From DAIRGB01 sp036794765 (GTDB lineage Bacteria > Patescibacteriota > JAHJAL01): a stretch of DNA of 9,964 bases. Below the pieces are notes generated by a model, which made no database searches, was not told the origin of the DNA, and saw only the letters and a program-made list of their open reading frames with translations. Location: assembly GCA_036794765.1 (NCBI GenBank), contig DAIRGB010000041.1, positions 1 to 9,964 of the forward strand. The letters run 5' to 3'. Positions within the stretch are counted from its first letter, which is position 1; each line of letters starts with the position of its first letter. A program made the translations under genes and the position numbers. Positions 1-6,444 of this stretch are shown here, in pieces.

Positions 1-147
1 GTCTTTTTTGACGGCGTTGATCTGTTTAACATTTTTAAGTTTACGAATAGAAGCCTGAAAGCGAAAATCTCGCAATTGCTCATAGCTGTCGGTAAGTAAT
101 TTGAGTAATTCTTCGGTGTTCTTTTGACGTATTTGGGCTGCTTTCAT
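1..147 (-). CDS. rpmC: Ribosomal protein L29 (uL29), 3' end cut off by window edge
   Basis: L29 is a small helical-hairpin protein of the 50S subunit that sits near the peptide exit, next to L23. Only the first 49 codons are visible; the ATG is at 147-145 and the frame stays open to base 1. The start MKAAQIRQKNTEELLKLL and the later YEQLRDFRFQ segment match the first helix and turn of the family (the LRFQ-like motif), and a basic stretch (RKLKNVKQ) follows. The family is usually 60-75 residues, so about a quarter is missing. It begins 15 nt after the rplP stop, the usual L16-L29 order, which supports the call for so short a fragment. No Shine-Dalgarno sequence precedes the ATG; the upstream bases read TTCTATATACT. 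Confidence 0.88.
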   Translation of the reverse strand, partial: MKAAQIRQKNTEELLKLLTDSYEQLRDFRFQASIRKLKNVKQINAVKKD

Positions 148-162
148 AGTATATAGAAAATA

Positions 163-567
163 TTATTTGATGACAATTTTTGTCTTGATTGGTAATTTGT
201 GAGAGGCTAAAACTAGAGCACGTTTGGCAGTTTCCGGTGGAAGACCATCGATTTCGAACATTATTCGTCCCGGCAAGATGCGAACCGAGTAGTGATCAAC
301 TGCTCCTTTTCCTGAACCCATGCGAACTTCGTTGGGCTTTTTGGTAATCGGTTGATCGGGAAATACCCGAATCCAAATTTGTCCTCCTCTTTGAATAAAA
401 CGAGTCATGGCGCGGCGGGCGGCTTCTATTTGGCGAGAAGTAACAAAGGATCTTTCCAGCGCCTTTAAACCAAATTTGCCGAAATTTAATTGTGAGCCGG
501 CAATAGAGACTCCTTTGAAGGAACCTGTTTGTCGTTTTCGATATTTGAGTTTCTTGGGAAGTAACAT
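163..567 (-). CDS. rplP: 50S ribosomal protein L16 (uL16)
   Basis: L16 binds 23S rRNA near the A-site tRNA elbow and the peptidyl-transferase centre and is a late assembly protein. The 134-residue product has the usual length and start (MLLPKKLKYRKRQ), the RGGQIWIRVFP strand, the KKPNEVRMGSGKG loop (residues 76-88) that approaches the tRNA, and the C-terminal AKRALVLASHKLPIKTKIV helix and strand. Arg82 corresponds to the arginine hydroxylated in E. coli L16; whether it is modified here cannot be seen. The start lies 11 nt after the rpsC stop, so co-transcription is near certain. Upstream bases (AATCTAAATTCAT) contain no Shine-Dalgarno motif. The stop is TAA. Nothing in the protein is truncated or odd. 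Confidence 0.98.
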   Translation of the reverse strand: MLLPKKLKYRKRQTGSFKGVSIAGSQLNFGKFGLKALERSFVTSRQIEAARRAMTRFIQRGGQIWIRVFPDQPITKKPNEVRMGSGKGAVDHYSVRILPGRIMFEIDGLPPETAKRALVLASHKLPIKTKIVIK

Positions 568-578
568 ATGAATTTAGA

Positions 579-1241
579 TTAAGCTTGCGGTTGATTAATT
601 TTATCTGTTCTAAAATGTTCACCTTTGTATATCCACACTTTCACTCCAACTTTTCCTGATGTGGCGGTAAAGGCGGGTAAACTGCAATAGTCTATATTGG
701 CTCGGATCGTATGAAGAGGAATTTTTCCTTTGGCAAAAGTTTCACAGCGAGCAATATCAACATTATTGAGACGACCTTTTACAATCACTTTAATACCCTC
801 AACTCTTGCTTGCAGAGCGCGTTCGATGGCTTGCTTAATCGCTCTTTTGTAGGGGATTCTTTTTTCAATTTGACTGGCAATATTTTGAGCAACTAAGGTA
901 GCAACAGTATCAGGTTGACGGACTTCAATTATATTTAGTTGAATTTTGTCTGAGGGCAAGAGTATCTTTTGAAGTTCTTTTTTTAGTTCGTCAACTCCGG
1001 TGCCGCCTCGTCCAATAATGATGCCGGGGCGGGCGGTATGGATATTGATAGTAATTTGCCCGGCGGAACGCTCGATAATAACATCGGCAAGACCGGCATG
1101 AGCCAATTTTTTGTTGATAAATTTTTTGATTTTCAAATCCTGATGTAAAAATTGTCGGTAGTTTTTACTGGAAAACCATTTTGATTTCCAATCATTTATC
1201 ATGCCAAGGCGGAAAATATAAGGATGTACTTTTTGACCCAT
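579..1241 (-). CDS. rpsC: 30S ribosomal protein S3 (uS3)
   Basis: S3 is a head protein of the 30S subunit at the mRNA entry tunnel, where its basic residues help unwind structured mRNA. The 220-residue product starts MGQKVHPYIFRLG as in the family. A type II KH domain follows, with the GxxG loop GRGG at residues 77-80 (IIIGRGGTGVDELKKEL). The conserved C-terminal domain contains GRLNNVDIAR and ends with GVKVWIYKGE. The basic patch YKRAIKQ (121-127) aligns with the E. coli R131/R132/K135 cluster tied to mRNA unwinding. GRLNN replaces the more usual GRLGG. It starts 37 nt after rplV and ends 11 nt before rplP. Upstream of ATG is CTAAGCTCC, with no Shine-Dalgarno sequence. Confidence 0.98.
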   Translation of the reverse strand: MGQKVHPYIFRLGMINDWKSKWFSSKNYRQFLHQDLKIKKFINKKLAHAGLADVIIERSAGQITINIHTARPGIIIGRGGTGVDELKKELQKILLPSDKIQLNIIEVRQPDTVATLVAQNIASQIEKRIPYKRAIKQAIERALQARVEGIKVIVKGRLNNVDIARCETFAKGKIPLHTIRANIDYCSLPAFTATSGKVGVKVWIYKGEHFRTDKINQPQA

Positions 1242-1278
1242 GGAGCTTAGTTAATATTTACAAATAATAAAGAAGGAA

Positions 1279-1785
1279 TTATTTTTTTGGTTTAGGGGCG
1301 CGACGGGAACGGACAGAAATAGTTGTTTTAGCACCTTTTGCTTTAACGGTATCTTTCTTGGTAGTTTTTGATTTGCCAGGAGTTTTTTTGGTAGCTGTTT
1401 TGGCTGGAGAATCGGCTTTTTTAGCTGGTGTTTTGGTAATAGAAACCGGTTCGACTACTTCCAGAATGACGGTAATATGAGAAGTTCTTTTTTTATAAGA
1501 ATTGCCGGAACCTCTTGCCATAGCAATAAAACGGACGAGCGTTGGTCCTTGATCAATCAGGATATTTTTGATTATCAAATCTTTTTTGTCATAGTTGAAG
1601 TTGTTGACAGCATTGTAAATAGCTGTTTTCAGAGTTTTTGCCAATACTTTGGCTGCTTTTTTGGGAGTGAATTGGAGAGTTGTTAGTGAGGGAAAGGCGG
1701 GTTTGCTTTTTACCAGTTTGGCAACCGCGCGTAGTTTGCGAGGAGCTGATTGAGCGAAACGGGTTTTTGCAATTACTTCGGTCAT
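1279..1785 (-). CDS. rplV: 50S ribosomal protein L22 (uL22) with long basic C-terminal tail
   Basis: L22 binds several 23S rRNA domains, and its long beta-hairpin lines the nascent-peptide tunnel. The core, residues 1-113, shows the family pattern: AQSAPRKLRAVAKLV, then LQFTPKKAAKVLAKTLKTAI, then the hairpin region GPTLVRFIAMARGSGN followed by KKRTSHITVIL. Residues 114-168 are an added tail of about 55 residues made mostly of Lys, Thr, Ala and Pro (KTPAKKADSPAKT, TKKTPGKSK, ending RRAPKPKK). E. coli L22 has 110 residues and lacks it. The tail is in frame with the core, with no sign of a frameshift, and probably is disordered and RNA-binding (inference). The start lies 27 nt after rpsS. Upstream of ATG is AACAATTCCC, with no Shine-Dalgarno sequence. 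Confidence 0.96.
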   Translation of the reverse strand: MTEVIAKTRFAQSAPRKLRAVAKLVKSKPAFPSLTTLQFTPKKAAKVLAKTLKTAIYNAVNNFNYDKKDLIIKNILIDQGPTLVRFIAMARGSGNSYKKRTSHITVILEVVEPVSITKTPAKKADSPAKTATKKTPGKSKTTKKDTVKAKGAKTTISVRSRRAPKPKK

Positions 1786-1812
1786 GGGAATTGTTATTAA
1801 TAAGAAATTTAA

Positions 1813-2133
1813 TTATTTTTTGGCGGGAGCGGCCGGAGCTGATGCAGGAGCGGCTGATTTGGCTTGTTCTTTAGCCATTTTTCCGCCATGTCCACGAAAT
1901 TTTCGGGTGGGAGCAAATTCACCAAATTTATGACCGACCATATTTTCCGTGACATACACTGGAATATGATCCTTGCCATTGTGAACAGCAACAGTAAAGC
2001 CAACAAAATCGGGATAGATTACACTGGCGCGCGACCAAGTTTTTAATACTGTCTTATCTCCCGGTTTGAGAGCTTTAATTCTTTTTAAAAGCTTTGGATC
2101 GCAGAATGGTCCTTTTTTTAGTGAACGAGACAT
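1813..2133 (-). CDS. rpsS: 30S ribosomal protein S19 (uS19) with Ala/Pro tail
   Basis: S19 sits in the 30S head beside S13 and contacts bridges to the 50S subunit and the A-site region. The first 85 residues are canonical: MSRSLKKGPFCDPKLL, TWSRASVIYPDFVG, HNGKDHIPVYVTENMVGHKFGEF (in pieces, residues 51-73) and PTRKFRGHGGK. The family usually ends near residue 92; here it runs to 106 with a low-complexity extension, AKSAAPASAPAAPAKK. In other bacteria the S19 C-terminus points toward the tRNA sites, so the tail could touch tRNA or S13 (inference). The gene starts 38 nt after rplB and precedes rplV, the standard order. No Shine-Dalgarno sequence is seen; the bases before ATG are AAATTTAACAC. 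Stop TAA. Confidence 0.97.
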   Translation of the reverse strand: MSRSLKKGPFCDPKLLKRIKALKPGDKTVLKTWSRASVIYPDFVGFTVAVHNGKDHIPVYVTENMVGHKFGEFAPTRKFRGHGGKMAKEQAKSAAPASAPAAPAKK

Positions 2134-2171
2134 GTGTTAAATTTTAAATATCTAAAAATATAGGTAAATTG

Positions 2172-3005
2172 TTATTTTTTACGACGATCTTTGATGATAC
2201 GAGTTTGTGAATATTTGCGCATTTTTCTAGTTTTGACACCCAAAGCATGAGCGCCCCAGGGGGTTTTGGCATACTTGAGACCGATTGAATTGCGTCCTTC
2301 ACCTCCACCATGCGGGTGATCAACTGGATTCATTACTTTACCGCGTACTTTCGGGCGACGACCAAAATGTCTAGTGCGTCCAGCCTTGCCAATTTTGACA
2401 TTGGAGTGATCCAAGTTGGAAACTTGACCAATAGTGGCCATACAATCTTCAGGAACGAGGATAATGGAAGAAGAAGGTAATTTCACTTGAATTTTGGAAC
2501 CGTCTCGGCCAATAACCATAGCGGAAGAACCGGCAGAACGGACTATTTGTCCACCGCGCTGAGGAGAGAGTTCGATGTTGTGAATGTTGAAACCAGTAGG
2601 AATATTTTTTAGTTGCAGTCGATTACCAATTTTTAATTCAGCTTTGGGACTGACAATGACATTGTCTCCAGTTTTTAATCCTTCGGGGGCAATCATGTAT
2701 CTTTTGTCACCATCAGGATAACAGACGAGAGCAATGTTGGCAGATCGATTTGGATCGTATTCAATTGATTTAATTGTGCCGGGGATATTGAGCTTGCTCC
2801 CCTTGAAGTCAATTAGACGGTATTGTCTGCGAGACCCACCGCCGCGATGGCGACAAGTAATAATACCACGATTGTTGCGTCCTGCGTTTTTCTTGAGAGG
2901 GACCAACAATTTTTTGGTTGGCTTGGAGACAGTGATTGTATTGTTGACCAGCATTGTCATTTGACGACGGCCGGGCGTATTTGGTCTAAATGATTTAACA
3001 GACAT
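2172..3005 (-). CDS. rplB: 50S ribosomal protein L2 (uL2)
   Basis: L2 is a primary 23S rRNA-binding protein needed for subunit joining and peptidyl-transferase activity. The 277-residue product has the full family length. The N-terminal OB-like RNA-binding domain carries NRGIITCRHRGGGSRRQYR (residues 45-63). An SH3-like domain follows, and the C-terminal extension contains GKAGRTRHFGRRPKVRG and VDHPHGGGEGRN. His230 in that last motif aligns with E. coli His229, the residue linked to peptidyl-transferase function. The protein ends with a basic RIIKDRRKK tail typical of the family. It starts 23 nt after rplW; before the ATG the message reads CTAATTAATACTT, without a Shine-Dalgarno sequence. Stop TAA. 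Nothing is unusual. Confidence 0.99.
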   Translation of the reverse strand: MSVKSFRPNTPGRRQMTMLVNNTITVSKPTKKLLVPLKKNAGRNNRGIITCRHRGGGSRRQYRLIDFKGSKLNIPGTIKSIEYDPNRSANIALVCYPDGDKRYMIAPEGLKTGDNVIVSPKAELKIGNRLQLKNIPTGFNIHNIELSPQRGGQIVRSAGSSAMVIGRDGSKIQVKLPSSSIILVPEDCMATIGQVSNLDHSNVKIGKAGRTRHFGRRPKVRGKVMNPVDHPHGGGEGRNSIGLKYAKTPWGAHALGVKTRKMRKYSQTRIIKDRRKK

Positions 3006-3028
3006 AAGTATTAATTAGAAAATGAGGT

Positions 3029-3307
3029 TTAAAGTTTATCAAAAAATTCAATTTTTTGGTCTTTGGCAAGAGTAACAATGGCTTTCTTGGCAGCCGCTGT
3101 TTGACCGACAAAACGACCACGACGGCGTTTTTTTGACTTGACATTGACAATGCGTACGGTTTCGACATCAACTTTGAAGGCCTGTTTGATAGCCGATTTG
3201 ACCTGATACTTATTAGCTTTGGGATGAATAAAGAAAGAGTATCTTTGGGAGGCGGCATAAAAAAGACTTTTTTCAGTGATTACTGGTTTGATGATAATAT
3301 TGAGCAT
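3029..3307 (-). CDS. rplW: 50S ribosomal protein L23 (uL23)
   Basis: L23 lies at the exit of the nascent-peptide tunnel and in other bacteria is the docking site for trigger factor and the signal recognition particle. The 92-residue product has the family's IIKPVITEKS start, the YSFFIHPKANKYQVKSAIKQ strand-helix segment, VETVRIVNVKSKKRR, and the AKKAIVTLAKDQKIEFF end. The basic KSKKRRRGRFVGQ loop (residues 57-69) contacts rRNA in the family. Its ATG at 3307-3305 is only 8 nt after the rplD stop, the tightest junction in the window, so translational coupling with rplD is likely. The bases just upstream (AATTTCTTCT) contain no Shine-Dalgarno sequence. An alternative-frame reading of the same bases has no family features. 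Confidence 0.97.
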   Translation of the reverse strand: MLNIIIKPVITEKSLFYAASQRYSFFIHPKANKYQVKSAIKQAFKVDVETVRIVNVKSKKRRRGRFVGQTAAAKKAIVTLAKDQKIEFFDKL

Positions 3308-3315
3308 AGAAGAAA

Positions 3316-3996
3316 TTATTTACTGGCTTTTACTCGTTTTAATAGATTAGTGAATGACTCTTGCGAACATATGAATGTCTGACAACGAAACAAATCCAAC
3401 GGATTTATTTGGTTGATTAGTTTTGGATACACAATATCTAAGTTAGCAGCAAATTGAAAGTATAACAAGTCTTTTAGTTCTAAGCCGAGAAGATTTTTCT
3501 GACTAATGCTGTATTGTTTGAGAAAATGCTTTAAATCTTTAGTTGATTTGATAGCGGGCAGATTATCAATGATTACCAATTTTTCTTGGTTTAATAAATC
3601 GAGTAGAGCAAAGCGCATGGTTTTGGCTTTGACCCGAGAATTGAGTTTGACGGAAAAATTTTGAGAGCCGGTTGGTCCGAATACGACTCCACCTTTGCGC
3701 CATTGCGGGGAACGAATAGAACCTTGGCGAGCCCGACCGGTACCTTTTTGACGCCATGGTTTTTTGCCGCCACCGGACACTTCGGCGCGAGTTTTGGTTT
3801 TGGCGGTAGCTTGTCTGAGATTATTGTGATAGGCCAAAACAGTTTGATGAATAAAACTTGGATTGAATCCGGATGCCAGTTCTTTTTGGGAAAAGTATTC
3901 GTTGATATCCAAATTGTTTTGACTTTGTCCTTTGCTATCAAAAATCGGTACAGTTAACTTGTCAGTATTCTTGGTTTTTGTTGAACGAGCTGCCAT
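3316..3996 (-). CDS. rplD: 50S ribosomal protein L4 (uL4)
   Basis: L4 binds 23S rRNA and sends a long loop into the peptide tunnel opposite L22. In E. coli it also represses the S10 operon. The 226-residue product carries the signature tunnel loop at roughly residues 65-105, with GGGKKPWRQKGTGRARQGSIR followed by SPQWRKGGVVFGP (split here from one continuous stretch). The globular part continues through KAKTMRFALLDLL and a C-terminal half that is less conserved and less basic, normal for the family. It follows rplC after 38 nt and precedes rplW by 8 nt. Upstream of ATG is AATAACCAACCAC, with no Shine-Dalgarno sequence. I see no E. coli-like L4-responsive leader in front of rpsJ, so autoregulation cannot be claimed. 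Confidence 0.97.
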   Translation of the reverse strand: MAARSTKTKNTDKLTVPIFDSKGQSQNNLDINEYFSQKELASGFNPSFIHQTVLAYHNNLRQATAKTKTRAEVSGGGKKPWRQKGTGRARQGSIRSPQWRKGGVVFGPTGSQNFSVKLNSRVKAKTMRFALLDLLNQEKLVIIDNLPAIKSTKDLKHFLKQYSISQKNLLGLELKDLLYFQFAANLDIVYPKLINQINPLDLFRCQTFICSQESFTNLLKRVKASK

Positions 3997-4034
3997 GTGG
4001 TTGGTTATTAAAAGCGGTTAATATCGGTGAAAAA

Positions 4035-4631
4035 TTAATGTTGTTTTATAATTACAAGTCTATTTTTGGTTCCTGGGACAGCGCCGCGAACAATAAGAAG
4101 ATTCTTGTCGGTTTCGATTCGCAGAATTGATAAATGTTTTGTGGTGACTTGTTCGTTACCCATTCTTCCCGGCATGCGACGACCTTTGATAGTATGTTGA
4201 GGAAAGCGGCAACCGGTGGAGCCAACACGGCGATGATGTTTGGAACCGTGACTTTTTGGTCCAATGCTAAAGTTGTATCTTTTGACAGTTCCAGCAAATC
4301 CCTTGCCTTTGGAGGTTCCGGTAATATCAACTGTTTTTTTGGTATCGAAGATTGAAAGATCAATGGTGGCGTCAGCTTGATATATTTCCGAATTTTCTTC
4401 GTCTAGTGGAAATTCCCGCAAATACTTCAGTGTTTTTCCTTTGAGGTGACCAGAAATAGCTTTAGTGTTTTTTTTGGTGGCACCATATCCGATTTGAAAA
4501 GATTTCTTAGCGAGATTTTTAATTTGAGTAACAATACATGGTCCGGCTTCGATGATAGTGGCCGGTTCGATTTTGCCGGAATCAGCTATCAGAGTAGTCA
4601 TGCCAATTTTTTTGCCGAGGAGTATTTTCAT
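4035..4631 (-). CDS. rplC: 50S ribosomal protein L3 (uL3)
   Basis: L3 is an early 50S assembly protein; its central extension reaches toward the peptidyl-transferase centre. The 198-residue product begins MKILLGKKIGMTTLI as expected. It has the beta-barrel segment VDITGTSKGKGFAGTVKRY, then GPKSHGSKHHRRVGS, and the extension motif KGRRMPGRMGNEQVT, where the family signature GKRMAGxMG normally lies. It closes with NLLIVRGAVPG and a short basic end. Length is slightly below E. coli L3 (209). It begins 29 nt after rpsJ and ends 38 nt before rplD, the standard S10 order. The message just before ATG reads CCAATATCTACTCT, without a Shine-Dalgarno sequence. Stop TAA. Confidence 0.98.
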   Translation of the reverse strand: MKILLGKKIGMTTLIADSGKIEPATIIEAGPCIVTQIKNLAKKSFQIGYGATKKNTKAISGHLKGKTLKYLREFPLDEENSEIYQADATIDLSIFDTKKTVDITGTSKGKGFAGTVKRYNFSIGPKSHGSKHHRRVGSTGCRFPQHTIKGRRMPGRMGNEQVTTKHLSILRIETDKNLLIVRGAVPGTKNRLVIIKQH

Positions 4632-4660
4632 AGAGTAGATATTGGATATTAAGTTGAAAA

Positions 4661-4990
4661 TTACATTTTTATTTCGACGTCAACACCAGCTGGTAAACCA
4701 AGATTCATGAGAGCGTCGATGGTTTTGGGAGTGGGATTTAAAATATCGATAAGTCGTTTATGAATTCTCATTTCAAATTGCTCCCGGGAGTTTTTATCAA
4801 TAAAGGTGGAACGCAAGACAGTGTAATTGGATTTTTCAACTGGCAGAGGGATTGGGCCGTTGATTTTGGCGCCGGTACGGCTGGCGGTTTTGATAATCTG
4901 TTTGACAGAATTATCAATAACGCGATGATCGTAGGCTTTGATTTTGATACGAATTTGTTGTTGATCAGTAGTATTGGCGTTCGTCGTCAT
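4661..4990 (-). CDS. rpsJ: 30S ribosomal protein S10 (uS10 / NusE)
   Basis: S10 is a 30S head protein. In well-studied bacteria it also works as NusE, binding NusB and NusG during antitermination and coupling. The 109-residue product has a short polar N-terminal lead (TTNANTTDQQQ) before the conserved IRIKIKAYDHRVIDNSVKQI segment. GPIPLP, YTVLRSTFIDKNSREQFEMR and the DVEIKM end follow. STFIDK replaces the SPHVDK of E. coli, so the loop histidine is absent. The gene heads the S10 part of the cluster, 156 nt after tuf, with a hairpin in the gap (5087-5120). No good -10/-35 pair and no Shine-Dalgarno sequence were found upstream of the ATG (AACAAATAAAGCC), so read-through from tuf is the simplest source of its message. 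Confidence 0.98.
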   Translation of the reverse strand: MTTNANTTDQQQIRIKIKAYDHRVIDNSVKQIIKTASRTGAKINGPIPLPVEKSNYTVLRSTFIDKNSREQFEMRIHKRLIDILNPTPKTIDALMNLGLPAGVDVEIKM

Positions 4991-5086
4991 GGCTTTATTT
5001 GTTAAGACAAAAATGTAAAATATAAAATTACAACTATGATATGAGTTATAATTTTAGATTTTAAATATTTGCATAGAGGCAACAAG

Positions 5087-5120
5087 AGGGGAAGAAGGTA
5101 AAAGATTACATTCCTCCCCT
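5087..5120 (-). terminator. Stem-loop between tuf and rpsJ (partial terminator, attenuator or processing site)
   Basis: On the minus-strand RNA, AGGGGAGGAA (5120-5111) pairs with TTCTTCCCCT (5096-5087): ten base pairs including one G-U. Inside that stem GTAA pairs with TTAC around a TCTT loop, after one T/C mismatch, giving a stem of about 14 pairs. It begins 26 nt after the tuf stop. The bases after it (CTTGTTGCCTCT) are not a clean U-tract, so a full intrinsic terminator is doubtful. Partial termination, attenuation, or protection of the tuf message end are all compatible. It is the most GC-rich hairpin in the window. Confidence 0.5.
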
Positions 5121-5146
5121 TTAAGCAATCAAACTTACAAGAGAGA

Positions 5147-6349
5147 TTAAGCGATAATTTTGGTAACAACTCCGGCACCGACGGTTTTGCCACCTTCACG
5201 GATAGCAAATTTGGATCCTTCTTCGAGGGCGATTGGGGCAATCAATTTGACTTTGATATTGACAGTATCACCAGGCATAATCATTTCAGAACCTTCCGGC
5301 AAGAATACTTCACCAGTAACGTCAGTGGTTCGAATATAGAATTGGGGTTTGTATCCTTTGAAGAATGGAGTATGTCGTCCGCCTTCTTCTTTGGTTAGAA
5401 TATAAGTCTCAGCCTCGAATTCGCTGTGCGGTAAAATACTGCCAGGCTTGGCCAAGACTTGTCCACGAGCAACGTCTTCTTTTTTGATACCTCTAAGCAA
5501 GATACCTGCGTTGTCACCAGCACGACCTTCATCGAGAGATTTGTTGAACATTTCGATACCGGTAACGACGGTTTTTTGAGTATCAGAAATACCAACTATT
5601 TCGATTTCTTCATTGATCTTGACAATACCTCGATCGATACGACCAGTAACAACGGTGCCGCGACCTTCGATGGTAAAAATATCTTCGATAGGCATCAGGA
5701 ATGGTTTATCAACTTGACGTTGTGGTTCCGGAATAAATTCGTCAATAGTGTTGATGAGATCAAAAATTGGTTTGGATATTTCTGGATCGCCGGAATTTTC
5801 CATGGCTTTCAAAGCAGAACCGCGAATAATCGGAACAGTATCACCTGGGAATCCGTATTTGGTTAATAGTTCACGGATTTCAACTTCAACCAAGTCGATC
5901 AATTCTGGATCGTCCACCATGTCAACTTTGTTTAAGAAAACAACGATATGCGGAACATTGACTTGGCTAGCCAACAAAATGTGTTCGCGAGTTTGAGGCA
6001 TCGGACCGTCGGCGGCGGAAACAACTAAGATGGCTCCGTCCATTTGAGCCGCGCCGGTAATCATGTTTTTAATGTAGTCAGCATGACCGGGACAGTCAAC
6101 GTGAGCATAGTGTCTTTTTGGAGTCCAATATTCGGAATGATGCGTGGCAATAGTGACACCACGTTCTTTTTCTTCGGGAGCGTTGTCGATTTGGTCATAT
6201 TTTTCCGGACGTGAACCGTAACCTTCGGCTTGGTGCTTGTCTAAAACTAAAGTGATAGCGGCGGTCAATGTGGTTTTACCGTGATCGACGTGACCAATTG
6301 TACCAATGTTGAGATGAGGCTTGGAACGATCAAATTTTGTGTCTGCCAT
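5147..6349 (-). CDS. tuf: Elongation factor Tu (EF-Tu)
   Basis: EF-Tu is the GTPase that brings aminoacyl-tRNA to the ribosomal A site. The 400-residue product is full length. The GTPase domain has GHVDHGKT (19-26), the switch I threonine Thr66, DCPGH (85-89, with catalytic His89), NKVD (140-143) and GSAL (177-180). Beta-barrel domains 2 and 3 follow, with GRGTVVTGR (229-237), GGRHTPFFKGYKPQFY (333-348) and the end GAGVVTKII. About four extra residues precede switch I compared with E. coli (AEGYGSRPEKYDQ). The strand after switch I reads TIATHHSEYWT where E. coli has TINTSHVEYDT. The start is fixed by a strong AAGGAG with an 8-nt gap, the only clear one in the window. A 346-nt spacer with a candidate promoter separates it from fusA. 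Confidence 0.99.
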   Translation of the reverse strand: MADTKFDRSKPHLNIGTIGHVDHGKTTLTAAITLVLDKHQAEGYGSRPEKYDQIDNAPEEKERGVTIATHHSEYWTPKRHYAHVDCPGHADYIKNMITGAAQMDGAILVVSAADGPMPQTREHILLASQVNVPHIVVFLNKVDMVDDPELIDLVEVEIRELLTKYGFPGDTVPIIRGSALKAMENSGDPEISKPIFDLINTIDEFIPEPQRQVDKPFLMPIEDIFTIEGRGTVVTGRIDRGIVKINEEIEIVGISDTQKTVVTGIEMFNKSLDEGRAGDNAGILLRGIKKEDVARGQVLAKPGSILPHSEFEAETYILTKEEGGRHTPFFKGYKPQFYIRTTDVTGEVFLPEGSEMIMPGDTVNIKVKLIAPIALEEGSKFAIREGGKTVGAGVVTKIIA

Positions 6350-6357
6350 GTGAAATA

Positions 6358-6363
6358 CTCCTT
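6358..6363 (-). promoter_or_regulatory. Strong Shine-Dalgarno sequence of tuf
   Basis: The minus strand reads AAGGAG, then 8 nt (TATTTCAC), then the tuf ATG at 6349. This is close to the ideal bacterial ribosome-binding site. It stands out because none of the other genes whose upstream region is visible has a comparable purine motif at this distance. It implies that the 16S rRNA of this organism still has a working anti-Shine-Dalgarno end. Confidence 0.9.
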
Positions 6364-6373
6364 TCTTACTTTC

Positions 6374-6397
6374 TTTTTTTAAAAAAATTTTTTAAAA
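6374..6397 (-). other. A/T block in the tuf leader
   Basis: Plus-strand bases form T7-A7-T6-A4, 24 nt of homopolymer runs ending 10 nt upstream of the tuf Shine-Dalgarno sequence. The runs are mutually complementary. In RNA they would give unstructured A/U-rich sequence or weak A-U pairing, which may keep the ribosome-binding site open or serve as an S1-type landing site (inference). A sequencing or assembly length error within the runs is also possible. Confidence 0.45.
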
Positions 6398-6444
6398 GTG
6401 AAGATGTAAGTTAGATTATAATAATTTAAGAATATATAAATAAA

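Noticed and set aside
4991..5146. E. coli-type S10 leader responding to L4
   Set aside because: The spacer has one clear hairpin but no recognisable multi-hairpin leader or U-rich attenuator arrangement like the E. coli one; no support from sequence alone.
5459..5866. 135-codon plus-strand open frame opposite tuf, and similar plus-strand frames opposite rplD, fusA and rpsC
   Set aside because: They lie wholly inside strongly conserved minus-strand genes, have no recognisable family pattern and no ribosome-binding site; codon structure of the real genes produces them.
6415..6420. TATAAT on the minus strand upstream of tuf as an independent promoter
   Set aside because: Perfect -10 hexamer, but no -35-like hexamer at 15-19 nt and no TG extension; in such AT-rich DNA single hexamers arise by chance.
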